Positions 4,835-12,652 of a stretch of DNA of 20,106 bases are shown here, piece by piece (position 1 is the first letter of the stretch; the number at the start of each line of letters is the position of its first letter). The stretch spans positions 1 through 20,106 of the forward strand of contig NZ_CALIIB010000034.1 of assembly GCF_938020365.1 (NCBI RefSeq), read 5' to 3'. A program made the translations under genes and the position numbers. This DNA comes from an uncultured Streptococcus sp. (lineage in GTDB: Bacteria > Bacillota > Bacilli > Lactobacillales > Streptococcaceae). The notes under the pieces were generated by a model that saw nothing but the letters and a program-made list of their open reading frames with translations, searched no databases and was not told where the DNA came from.

Positions 4835-6379
4835 ATGTTAGCCCCGTTCCAGAAGGACGGGGTGTCTTTTTTAACCCAGCATCAAGGCGGGTTACTTGCT
4901 GACCAGCCGGGGACAGGAAAGACACTCCAGATGATTGAAACTATAAAGAGCTTGGTAACGCAAGGTGACATCCTGGTTTTGGCGCCAATGGTTGCGGCTC
5001 ATGTTTCGTGGCCAGAAGAGCTAGCGAAATGGACAAATGATGAAGTTATCATCATTAAAGGCGGGAAAGCCACAAAGGAGAAGCTCTTAAGTAAGGTTAT
5101 CACCTCTCCCCCACAAGGACGTCGGTGGATTGTCGCCAATTTTGAAACAGCGAGGGTCCGATATTTCCGGGGTGATCCTAAGACAGGAACGAAGCCTAAG
5201 TATGAGGAACACTTCAAAGATCTGTTTCAGATCTCCCTTCAGGCACTCATTATTGACGAGTCGCATTTAGTTTTGCCAACTGATAAGACCAAGCTTTACA
5301 AGCAGACCTTAGTACGTCGTGGCATTATGATGCTTGGAAAGAAGTCTTTATACCGCTTTGCCATGTCTGGCACACCTTTTCGTGGGAAGCTAGAGAACCT
5401 CTGGGGAACCCTTGACTTCTTATCTAATTCGAAGGTTGATCCTTATTGGACTTGGGTTAATAGGTGGTTTATTACCAGGCCAAAAGAGATTTACACAAAG
5501 TCGAGGGTTGTGCAACAGACCGAGATTTTAGGGCTGAATCCCCTGCTGAAGGAAGATTTTTCCAAGCAGTTAGAGCCTGTCATGATTCGCCGAAAGAAGC
5601 TTGATGTGTTCCCAGAGCTACCACCAAAGCGATATGCCGGCTCCGTTCGCCATGGCGTTGTTGGTCACTGGATTGATCTAACACCGAAACAAAAGAGCTT
5701 TTATAAGCAGATGAAAGAGTTGGCTTTGACAAGGCTCGCTTCTGGGACACTGATTGCTCAAGGGGTTCTTGCTGAGCTCACGCGGCTTAAACAGTTTGCC
5801 AGTGTTTCTGGTGATGTTCATCACATTCAGGGGGAGTTAGCATTTACCCCCGCTCTCCCATCAAACAAGTTTGATTGGTTTGTTGACTTTCTTACAGAAC
5901 GGGGAATCATTGACCAGCCAGAAGCAAAGTCACAGGAAGACAGCAAGGTGGTTGTCGCTAGTCAGTTTAGCCAAGTGCTTGATCTTTTTGAGCAGACTTT
6001 ACTAGACAAGTACGACGTTTCATGTTGGAAGATTACCGGAGAGGTTTCATCAGCTAAGCGTGCGGAAGCAGTAGAAGACTTCCAAAAAGAGTCAGCAGGA
6101 AAGCGAATCATGCTACTGAACACTAAGTCAGGCGGTGTCGCACTTACGCTTGATCGTGCCGATGAACTGGTAATTTTGGATGAGACCTTTATCCCAGACG
6201 ATCAGGAGCAGGTGGAAGATCGTATCCACCGGGTGAGCCGAATCCATAATGTGATTGTGCATTACGTTCGCTCAAAAGGGACGATCGAGGAAACCATAGC
6301 AAAGAAAGTTCAAAAGCGAGAAGAGCTGCAAAAACAAATCCTAGATGGGAGCTATGATGCCAAACAATTACTTACCTAA
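4835..6379 (+). CDS. SNF2/DEAD-like superfamily 2 DNA helicase
   Basis: This is an ATP-driven DNA translocase with both RecA-like lobes. The order is a Q-like start (LAPFQKDGVSFL), Walker A ADQPGTGKT (about 22-30), the DESH box (141-144) and motif III MSGTPFRGKLENLWG. Lobe 2 carries VVVASQFSQ, LNTKSGGVALTL and a motif VI of the SNF2 kind (DRIHRVSRI). The 514 residues are close to the minimal two-lobe size. The start ATG at 4835 has GGAGGGAG in the end of the preceding gene. The 3' end overlaps the nuclease gene by 23 nt. Its neighbours (Cas4-like nuclease, Sak4, SSB-like) suggest a role in recombination, fork remodelling or end processing and not gene regulation. Similar helicases occur in many phage replication modules. 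Confidence 0.93.
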   Translation: MLAPFQKDGVSFLTQHQGGLLADQPGTGKTLQMIETIKSLVTQGDILVLAPMVAAHVSWPEELAKWTNDEVIIIKGGKATKEKLLSKVITSPPQGRRWIVANFETARVRYFRGDPKTGTKPKYEEHFKDLFQISLQALIIDESHLVLPTDKTKLYKQTLVRRGIMMLGKKSLYRFAMSGTPFRGKLENLWGTLDFLSNSKVDPYWTWVNRWFITRPKEIYTKSRVVQQTEILGLNPLLKEDFSKQLEPVMIRRKKLDVFPELPPKRYAGSVRHGVVGHWIDLTPKQKSFYKQMKELALTRLASGTLIAQGVLAELTRLKQFASVSGDVHHIQGELAFTPALPSNKFDWFVDFLTERGIIDQPEAKSQEDSKVVVASQFSQVLDLFEQTLLDKYDVSCWKITGEVSSAKRAEAVEDFQKESAGKRIMLLNTKSGGVALTLDRADELVILDETFIPDDQEQVEDRIHRVSRIHNVIVHYVRSKGTIEETIAKKVQKREELQKQILDGSYDAKQLLT

Positions 6380-7451
6380 AACTGTATCCCACTCATCAAA
6401 ACGGCGGTTTAAAGAGTGTCCCTGGTCTTATTTCCAGCGGTATGTAAACGGGATTGAGTCTATTTACAAGAACCAACTTCCGCTTTTCTTTGGTTCTGGA
6501 ATCCATAAGGCACTAGAGAAGTGGTACATTCCAGGGTCGGATCGAGGAATGCACCCCGTTGACGGGTGGGTGAGTTTCTTCACCTCTCAGGCAGAAAACC
6601 CTGAGTACACAGAACTTTTCCGAGATCAAGAGAAAATGAATCAGCAGCTTGACCTTGGCGTTAACATGCTTGAAGGTTACTTGCATCATTGGGGTGAAGA
6701 TCGGTACATCCATGTCATCGCCAATGAGCAGCGGTTTAAGTGGGGTATTCCCTATGTGGGGCCGAATAATCAGCAACTACAACGAGACCTTATCGGCGCT
6801 GTAGACCTGGTGTATCAAGACATGGATAACGCTGGTCGCTTCACAGTGATGGAGCACAAAACAGCTTCAAAACTAGGAAGCGAGAACACCCAATATCTTC
6901 CGCTTGATGAGCAGGCAACCTTGTATCTCGCAGTTGTGACAAAAATGTTTCGTGACCAGGGGATTTTACGTCCAGATGAGTTTGTCCAAGTGATCGTATA
7001 TAATTATTTACGAAAAGAAGCGCAAGATCTTTCAGGCGTTGACGATAAGGGTGTAGCGCACAAGAAACCAGAAAGGAAGCATTATGAAAAAGAATTACTT
7101 GGTGTCCCCTGGTTAACAGAGGAAAAGATCAAGGGTTCGTCACTTGCAGAGCTAAAGAGTTTAGCTGAAGAGCATGAGGTAATTGTTTACGGTGACCCAA
7201 AGAAGGTGCAGCCGTCCCCTCGCTTTGTACGTAAAACAACGTCGCGGACGAAGCAAGAAATCAAAGACTTCATTTATCGGCTGCAAAGCGATTTAACGCT
7301 CATGCGGTATATTGAGGAAGGTATTTTGGCTCCCACAAAGTCGCCAAGTAGTGCTTGTTGTCGGTGTGAGCTTCGAGAGCTTTGTAAGCTTGATGAGCAA
7401 GGAAGAATGGATATGAAAAAGTTACCAAATCTTTATAAAAGGCGGTGGTGA
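6357..7451 (+). CDS. Cas4/RecB-like PD-(D/E)XK nuclease with probable Fe-S cluster
   Basis: This 364-residue protein has the full RecB/Cas4 nuclease pattern: SSKRRFKECPWSYFQRYV (12-30), FGSGIHKALE (H50), GAVDLV (D150), VMEHKT (E166, K168) and DEQATLY (Q186). Cysteines C21, C334 or C335, C337 and C343 fit the split four-cysteine motif that binds a 4Fe-4S cluster in Cas4 and AddB. It should cut or resect DNA ends, probably with the helicase just upstream. The ATG at 6357 is favoured because GGGAG (6347-6351) is five bases away; ATGs at 6345 and 6354 are less well placed. There is no CRISPR array or cas1/cas2 here, so a recombination role is more likely than spacer acquisition. A Lys/Glu-rich insertion (about 220-300) is unassigned. 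Confidence 0.9.
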   Translation: MPNNYLPKTVSHSSKRRFKECPWSYFQRYVNGIESIYKNQLPLFFGSGIHKALEKWYIPGSDRGMHPVDGWVSFFTSQAENPEYTELFRDQEKMNQQLDLGVNMLEGYLHHWGEDRYIHVIANEQRFKWGIPYVGPNNQQLQRDLIGAVDLVYQDMDNAGRFTVMEHKTASKLGSENTQYLPLDEQATLYLAVVTKMFRDQGILRPDEFVQVIVYNYLRKEAQDLSGVDDKGVAHKKPERKHYEKELLGVPWLTEEKIKGSSLAELKSLAEEHEVIVYGDPKKVQPSPRFVRKTTSRTKQEIKDFIYRLQSDLTLMRYIEEGILAPTKSPSSACCRCELRELCKLDEQGRMDMKKLPNLYKRRW

Positions 7452-7768
7452 TGGAACGGAAATGCATTTATATTGACTGGGATAATTCATCTCGAAGATT
7501 TGTTGATGATACCTATTTCCCCTATTGTGTTGTACTCTTCTACGATTCCACAAAGAATATTCTGGCAGAGGAAAATCTATTCTGTTGGGTCGGAAAGGTC
7601 GGCACCGATAACTATTACATGAAGTCTCAAGAGTTAGTGGCGAAAGATATTGTCGCCTGGCTACATGAGCGGGGATATCAGGTAGATGTTAAAGGGCCGG
7701 AGTCAGAAGAGGTAAGAACAGTAATGATGCAATACGAGGTAGTTGTTTATGAGCGATCCCTTCCTTGA
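7451..7768 (+). CDS. Hypothetical protein of 105 residues
   Basis: I do not recognise this protein. The ATG at 7451 overlaps the last base of the nuclease stop (TGATG), with a GGCGG-rich stretch upstream; GTG codons at 7445 and 7448 are alternatives. The sequence is mixed alpha/beta in look (CIYIDWD, PYCVVLFYD, ENLFCWVGKVG, then a helix VAKDIVAWLHERGYQVDV, and YEVVVYERS). It has a conserved-looking IDWDNSS near the N-terminus and no membrane segment. It overlaps the Sak4-like gene by 20 nt. Position between nuclease and Sak4 suggests an accessory role in recombination, but nothing in the sequence shows it. Confidence 0.75.
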   Translation: MERKCIYIDWDNSSRRFVDDTYFPYCVVLFYDSTKNILAEENLFCWVGKVGTDNYYMKSQELVAKDIVAWLHERGYQVDVKGPESEEVRTVMMQYEVVVYERSLP

Positions 7769-8480
7769 TAGCCTAGAGACAGCGGAGTCTGTAAGCGAAA
7801 AGGTTAACATTTTGGTGTACGGACCTCCGGCTGTTGGCAAAACCTTTTTTGCGGGTAGTGGGGCTAATGATGGTGAAAATGTTTTAATCTTGTCTATTGA
7901 AAATGGACTGAACGCCATTAGCCGACCGGGCAATAAAACAAAAATTAAGCGGATAGAAACGTACCCTAAGCTTTTAGAAGCCGTGGAGTGGGTGCAGAAA
8001 AACCCTCACGTCTTTGATTGGGTTATTGTAGATTCGCTTTCTCGGGTTCAGTCAAAGCTTATTTGGCCATGGATTGCCGAGAACCGTAAAGCTAATCGGG
8101 ACAAACTTAATCGTGAGCTGCAAGAATACAATACCGCGTTTCTTCACACTGAAAAGCTTATTGATGACCTTTGCTATAGTAAAGCGAATGTTATCTTTTT
8201 GGCGACGGATACATCGTTAAAAGAAGACTCTCGCATCATTTGTCCTGACATTGATGGTCGCAAGGGGAAAATGCCAGATTATCTTATGGGACGTATGGAT
8301 CTTGCGTTCTATGTTTCTATCGCACAAAATAACCAAGGCGAAATCATACGAAAGTTTGATAGTACACCTCATGAATTTATCCGCACTCAGGATAAGCTGG
8401 GGATTTATCCTAAACCTGTGGCAAATCTCACACTTGAACGACTCACAAATGACATGCAAGCTAAATATGGAGTAGACTAG
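7749..8480 (+). CDS. Sak4-like RecA-core ATPase (AAA_24 type)
   Basis: This 243-residue protein has a clear P-loop GPPAVGKT (25-32) followed by an alpha/beta RecA-type core. The Walker B-like strand is WVIVDSLSRVQ. These are features of the phage nucleotide-binding proteins grouped as AAA_24 or Sak4, which anneal or exchange single strands with help from an SSB. The start ATG at 7749 has GAGG at 7736-7739; an in-frame TTG at 7743 is less likely. It overlaps the previous gene by 20 nt and is followed after 4 nt by an SSB-like gene, the partner expected for Sak4. I am confident of the ATPase fold and less so of the exact biochemical role. Confidence 0.87.
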   Translation: MSDPFLDSLETAESVSEKVNILVYGPPAVGKTFFAGSGANDGENVLILSIENGLNAISRPGNKTKIKRIETYPKLLEAVEWVQKNPHVFDWVIVDSLSRVQSKLIWPWIAENRKANRDKLNRELQEYNTAFLHTEKLIDDLCYSKANVIFLATDTSLKEDSRIICPDIDGRKGKMPDYLMGRMDLAFYVSIAQNNQGEIIRKFDSTPHEFIRTQDKLGIYPKPVANLTLERLTNDMQAKYGVD

Positions 8481-8484
8481 AACA

Positions 8485-9087
8485 ATGCTGAAATTCAACA
8501 TTCCTAACAGCCGTCCTTCCCTGGAAGACCTCAGGAAGGCTCGGGAAAATACTGGTGGCTACAGTGGTCCCACCCCACAGCCTGGTAAATACGACACTCG
8601 TCTTGTCCAACTGAATCTTACTGAATCTCGCTCAGGCAATCTGATGTTTAAAGCGCGGCTCGCTATTGAGGATTATGAAGCCCAAGGTGTATATAAGGGT
8701 TTTGTTTTTACCCATTATGTGGTGATCCCTTATGACCCATCTGCAAGTGGTTTCTCTCTTCAGCTTAATAATCTTGATGACTTTATGAAGGCCATTAGCT
8801 TTGGAAAAGACAAAGCTGATGAATGCTATATCGCTTTAGCAAATAGCGATTATGTAGCTAGTGAAAACAGTGAAACTGATGGTCAGCTTTCCGAGTTCGC
8901 GGGGAATAAAATCGGTGATTTCATCAAGGTGGTGGTGGTCTCTGGCCTTCAAGACGATACCCGAGACCCAGAAAAGCAGTGGGCACGGGTGAAGTATATT
9001 GACGTGGCTGCAACCAAGGCACTTCAAGACGGTAACCCGCCTGAGGTAGACGGCTTTGAAAACCTTGGTGACATGGAGTTGATGTAA
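8485..9087 (+). CDS. Phage ssDNA-binding-like protein (DUF669-like)
   Basis: This is a 200-residue protein. After a short N-terminal region comes the pattern typical of phage SSB-like DUF669 proteins: PGKYDTRLVQLNLTESRSGNLMFKARLAIE (about 33-62), then VYKGFVFTHYVVIP and a basic/helical FMKAISFGKD. A second beta region (DFIKVVVVSG ... WARVKYID) follows, and an acidic tail (DGFENLGDMELM) like the protein-docking tip of SSBs. It should coat single-stranded DNA and may load or stimulate the Sak4-like ATPase encoded immediately upstream. The ATG at 8485 is preceded by GGAG at an unusually long distance (12 nt), so it may depend on translational coupling. The family assignment is by pattern. Confidence 0.8.
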   Translation: MLKFNIPNSRPSLEDLRKARENTGGYSGPTPQPGKYDTRLVQLNLTESRSGNLMFKARLAIEDYEAQGVYKGFVFTHYVVIPYDPSASGFSLQLNNLDDFMKAISFGKDKADECYIALANSDYVASENSETDGQLSEFAGNKIGDFIKVVVVSGLQDDTRDPEKQWARVKYIDVAATKALQDGNPPEVDGFENLGDMELM

Positions 9088-9088
9088 A

Positions 9089-9355
9089 TTGGTGGAAGTT
9101 GATATTTATTCTCTGCCTCGCTGTAAGCAATGCGATAATGCCAAGCGCTTTATCAACAATTATCAAGGGGAACTAAAGATTTCTGATCGAGGCTTCTTAT
9201 CAAATTACCCTGATTTAATAGCCTCACAACGGATTCAGCAAGCCCCTTATATTGCAATCCGCCACCTTGGTAGTGGGAACACATATAATCTTACCGGCTT
9301 TGACCAGAAAAAACTGGAATACGCGCTCTCAGACGGCGATGACCAGGCTTGGTAG
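9089..9355 (+). CDS. nrdH: NrdH-type redoxin
   Basis: This 88-residue glutaredoxin-like protein supplies electrons to class Ib reductase. The active site is CKQC (C12-C15), followed by a helix (DNAKRFINN), a probable cis-Pro (QAPYIAI) and a GF motif (LTGFDQKKLEYAL) matching the GFRPDKL-like end of NrdH. It would re-reduce the C709/C712 pair of the NrdE tail. It lies more than 4.7 kb from nrdF, at the end of the recombination operon. The start is non-ATG: TTG at 9089 or GTG at 9092, with GGAG at 9075-9078 inside the preceding gene. TTG gives the better spacing. Compared with typical NrdH the central part (about 25-48) is divergent. Confidence 0.85.
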   Translation: MVEVDIYSLPRCKQCDNAKRFINNYQGELKISDRGFLSNYPDLIASQRIQQAPYIAIRHLGSGNTYNLTGFDQKKLEYALSDGDDQAW

Positions 9356-9356
9356 T

Positions 9357-9385
9357 TTGTAAGATGAACATAATAATGTTATAAT
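9357..9385 (+). promoter_or_regulatory. Promoter of the dnaE-primase operon
   Basis: TTGTAA (9357-9362), a 17-nt spacer and a perfect TATAAT (9380-9385) lie in the only sizeable gap of this region. Transcription should begin near 9391-9393, right at the foot of the stem-loop at 9394-9438, about 65 nt before the dnaE ATG. Confidence 0.75.
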
Positions 9386-9393
9386 ATTGTTGT

Positions 9394-9438
9394 ACTCACT
9401 AGCTAATCTTTTTCTTCCTTTCTGACAAGCTAGTGAGT
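9394..9438 (+). promoter_or_regulatory. 5'-UTR stem-loop of dnaE with anti-Shine-Dalgarno-like loop
   Basis: ACTCACTAGCT (9394-9404) and AGCTAGTGAGT (9428-9438) form a perfect 11-bp stem enclosing a 23-nt pyrimidine-rich loop (9405-9427). The stem starts at the predicted 5' end of the dnaE mRNA and ends 11 nt before the dnaE GGAG (9449-9452). The loop contains TTCTTCCTTTCT, which resembles the 3' end of actinobacterial 16S rRNA. It is exactly complementary to the nrdF ribosome-binding site, and pairs with the HTH-like gene's site too. It may stabilise the mRNA, control dnaE translation, or act in trans. Confidence 0.7.
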
Positions 9439-9457
9439 CTTCATCTTTGGAGTCAAA

Positions 9458-12400
9458 ATGGATTTCGTATCACTTCATGGACACACCTCTTTCAGCTTCG
9501 GTGATGGACACGGCACACCTGAAGAGCACGTCAAGCGAGTAAAAGAGCTAGGCATGTCGGCACTAGCTGTGACCGAACATGGCAATGTTTCCAGTCATGT
9601 ACAGCTGGAGAAAGCCTGTAAGAAGCACGGAATCAAACCAATCTTTGGCGTAGAAGCTTATGTAGCTCCGCCAAATGAAAAACATAAGTTCCACCAAACA
9701 ATCCTCGCTATGACCCAACAGGGCTATAGGCAACTCAATGAGTTGGTGACTCGCTCTTATCATGAAGGTTTTTATTTTAAACCAACTATGCATCCCGAAT
9801 GGCTGCTAGATGAAAAGCTTACCTCTGACCTTATCGTGCTTTCTGGCTGTGCTGATTCATGGCTCTCTTGCACCCTAGCAGGAGGGAAGAGTGTCACAGA
9901 TGTTCCCCGCTTGGATAACCTGACTAATCCCACAGAAGCGGATAAACAGATGTACCTTAGCAGGTACCCGCTTGGTGTTGAGCTAGCGGAGCGATTTCAA
10001 GAATGTTATGGTGACCGATACTATATTGAGCTTCAGCCTTTTTCGTTCTACATGCGTACTCGGGTACTCAATTCAATAAATGTCCGAATTGGAAAGGAGT
10101 TGGATATTCCACTTGTGGCCACAAGCGATGTGCACTACCCGCTCCCTAGTGATTGGGAAACGCAGGTGTACCTCAACGCGATTGCGTGGAATCAGACCCC
10201 TAGCAAGCTCACAGAGCGACGAAACTATGAGCGGGACCCACAAGCCTATCCACGGTCGGAGAAAGAGCTATATAACCGCCTAGTCGCTGCTGCTGTGCCA
10301 CCCGCCGTGGCCAGAGAAGCGATCATGATTACTCCCTACATTGCTGAGCGATGCAGTGTTACCTTGCCGAAAAATGATCCCATCCGGTTTCAGACGGGCT
10401 GGACAGATGAACAAGCGGAGGTCCGGCTCATCAAGGAACTACAAAACGGTCTGCTCCGACGAGTAAGTCAATCAGAGACTTTCACCACCCATTACAAAGA
10501 AAACAAACAAGCCTATATCAATCGCATCAAGAAAGAGTTTGCGGTTATCAAGGAAAAAGGCTTCTGTGATTACTTCCTTATTAATCAAGATGTGATTAGC
10601 TGGGCCAAGAAGGAAGGTATTGTGGTTGGCCCCGCACGTGGATCAGCCGCTGGGTCACTGGTTTGTTACCTTCTTGGGATCACGGAGATTAATCCAATGA
10701 TGTTCCCGCAAATGCTTTTTGAGCGCTTCCTTGATCCCGGACGCGAAGACGCACCTGATATTGATACCGATTATGAAGATGCAAAACGAGATAAGGTTTT
10801 TGAATATGCACGGTCCCGGTATGGGAATGAAAATGTTGGGAATATTGGTAATTTCTCTCGTTATCGGGGGAAAATGGCTATTAAAGACGTGGCAAGAGTT
10901 AGCGGTGTCCGAATTGATGTAGCCGATAAGTACAATAGCTATATTGAGCAGTTGCCGTTCGGTGACCCACGAGAGTTTGAAACAGCGAAAATTGCAGCGG
11001 AAAACTTTGAAGAAGCACAAGCCATTATTACAGCTCATCCCGGACTAGAGAAGGCTTTTGAGATTGAAGGCGATATGAAAACGCTTTCAATCCATGCAGC
11101 AGGAATGGTGTTAAGTAACAAACCAATCAAAGAGACTTGTGCTTTATATCACTCAACTAAGTCTAGTGGTGTCGATACAGAAGTTATCGCTTTTGACAAG
11201 CGCGATGCGGCTTACCTTAATCTTCTCAAGCTTGACTGCCTAGGGCTTTCTACGCTCACACTTATCTCAAAAGCAATCGAGGGGGCACCTGATTTCACCA
11301 TTGATGACCTATACAATCTCCCTCTTGATAACGTCACAGTGTTGAAATCCTTCGCTAGTGATGATCTTAACGGAATCTTCCAATTTGAAGGTCGCTCTAC
11401 CCGCGCCATTGTTAATCAGCTATTTTGGGATCGTCCAGACGTCTATCCAGATATCAATCAGTTAGCAGACATCAACGCTCTCAGCCGGCCTGGTGCACTG
11501 TCTTCAGGCATGACAGCTGAATACATCCGTGTAGCACGTGGTGCCGAGCCTCGTAGTTATCATCCAGTGGTTGATAAGATCCTTGGCTCTACCAACGGGT
11601 GCCTAGTATATCAAGAGCAGGTGATGCAGATCGGTAAGGAATTTGGCGGGCTATCCGATCACGAGATTGGACGGCTCCGTAAAATCATTGGCTCAAAGCA
11701 GTCAGGCGGGGCCTTTGACGAGTTTAAGGCTAAGTTCGTCTCTGGTGCCAAAGAGCAATGGGAAGCGAGTGAAACTCTCGCTTTGGAGATTTGGGACTAC
11801 ATGGCTGCGTCCTCAGGCTATCTCTTTAATGTCGCACACGCAGTTAGCTATGCCGTCATCGCTTACTGGACAATGTATCTAAAGCGTAATTATTCAGCAA
11901 GTTTCTACGCTGGTGCGCTCACGATTGCTAGCCAGAAAGGCAAAGTGAAGGGCAAGATTGATCCCGTCCGACCTATCTTGCTTGATGCCAAGGCTCACAA
12001 CATCGACATCCTGCCACCTCACCCAGCCTATAGTGGTTACACCTGGACTGCATCAGAGCGGTCAGTCAGGGCTGGGTTCTTACAGCTTCCAAAGGTTGGG
12101 CCTAAGATTGCAAATGCAATGCGAGATGCACTCAATTCTAGCCCCGATGTTGCTTCTTGGGAGCGATATATGTATGAGGTAAAAGGGTTTGGAAAGAAAT
12201 CTGTCGAAGCAATCCATGCCTGGCTAGATGATAACAACGATCCTTTCGGCGTTGGGTTTGACGAAAATCTTTATCAAATTGTTACAGAGAAGATTAATAA
12301 TTGGGAGCTAGATCTGCCAATGCTTACTCTTGACTCTAAAAACCTCAATGCTCAGCTGGGAAACCAGCTGGTCACAACCATTTTACGAGTCGAGGGCCTG

Positions 12401-12652
12401 AAGCGAATCTTTGTAGACACAGACGGCATGGATTCACCGCACCTCAACCTCAAAGCGAAACTCACATGCATTACTAGCAAGGGCAAGGAGGTAGCGGTTA
12501 ATATCTCTCGTTATCAATACCGCTCTTTAGCCAAAGAACTGAAGTACTATGATGATAGTAAAGAGTTCTTGGTTCATGTAACAGGAACAACAAGCTTTGA
12601 ATACGGATTGGCTATTCAAGGAAAGGATTTAACCCTTGTCCAGCTCAATTAA
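9458..12652 (+). CDS. dnaE: DNA polymerase III alpha subunit (replicative polymerase)
   Basis: This 1064-residue C-family polymerase has an N-terminal PHP domain (about 1-290) with apparent metal ligands intact: H7/H9 (LHGHTSF), D16, E40/H41 (TEHGN), E66 (GVEAY) and SDVHY. It could therefore proofread, unlike E. coli alpha. The palm carries GSAAGSL, then PDIDTD (D434, D436, D438) and KLDCLGL (D593), the catalytic aspartates. A helix-hairpin-helix region (LPKVGPKIANAM, then VKGFGKKSVEAI) and an OB-like C-terminus follow. It is shorter than bacterial DnaE (about 1160) mainly at the C-terminal end. The ATG at 9458 has GGAG at 9449-9452. It overlaps the resolvase gene by 17 nt. No clamp or clamp loader is encoded here, so host beta clamp use is likely. 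Confidence 0.97.
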   Translation: MDFVSLHGHTSFSFGDGHGTPEEHVKRVKELGMSALAVTEHGNVSSHVQLEKACKKHGIKPIFGVEAYVAPPNEKHKFHQTILAMTQQGYRQLNELVTRSYHEGFYFKPTMHPEWLLDEKLTSDLIVLSGCADSWLSCTLAGGKSVTDVPRLDNLTNPTEADKQMYLSRYPLGVELAERFQECYGDRYYIELQPFSFYMRTRVLNSINVRIGKELDIPLVATSDVHYPLPSDWETQVYLNAIAWNQTPSKLTERRNYERDPQAYPRSEKELYNRLVAAAVPPAVAREAIMITPYIAERCSVTLPKNDPIRFQTGWTDEQAEVRLIKELQNGLLRRVSQSETFTTHYKENKQAYINRIKKEFAVIKEKGFCDYFLINQDVISWAKKEGIVVGPARGSAAGSLVCYLLGITEINPMMFPQMLFERFLDPGREDAPDIDTDYEDAKRDKVFEYARSRYGNENVGNIGNFSRYRGKMAIKDVARVSGVRIDVADKYNSYIEQLPFGDPREFETAKIAAENFEEAQAIITAHPGLEKAFEIEGDMKTLSIHAAGMVLSNKPIKETCALYHSTKSSGVDTEVIAFDKRDAAYLNLLKLDCLGLSTLTLISKAIEGAPDFTIDDLYNLPLDNVTVLKSFASDDLNGIFQFEGRSTRAIVNQLFWDRPDVYPDINQLADINALSRPGALSSGMTAEYIRVARGAEPRSYHPVVDKILGSTNGCLVYQEQVMQIGKEFGGLSDHEIGRLRKIIGSKQSGGAFDEFKAKFVSGAKEQWEASETLALEIWDYMAASSGYLFNVAHAVSYAVIAYWTMYLKRNYSASFYAGALTIASQKGKVKGKIDPVRPILLDAKAHNIDILPPHPAYSGYTWTASERSVRAGFLQLPKVGPKIANAMRDALNSSPDVASWERYMYEVKGFGKKSVEAIHAWLDDNNDPFGVGFDENLYQIVTEKINNWELDLPMLTLDSKNLNAQLGNQLVTTILRVEGLKRIFVDTDGMDSPHLNLKAKLTCITSKGKEVAVNISRYQYRSLAKELKYYDDSKEFLVHVTGTTSFEYGLAIQGKDLTLVQLN

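Noticed and set aside
6357..7451. CRISPR-associated cas4 of a CRISPR locus
   Set aside because: No repeat array or cas1/cas2 is present in the window.
10655..11038. - strand open frame of 127 codons opposite dnaE
   Set aside because: It is complementary to the conserved polymerase palm region and is a shadow of that gene.
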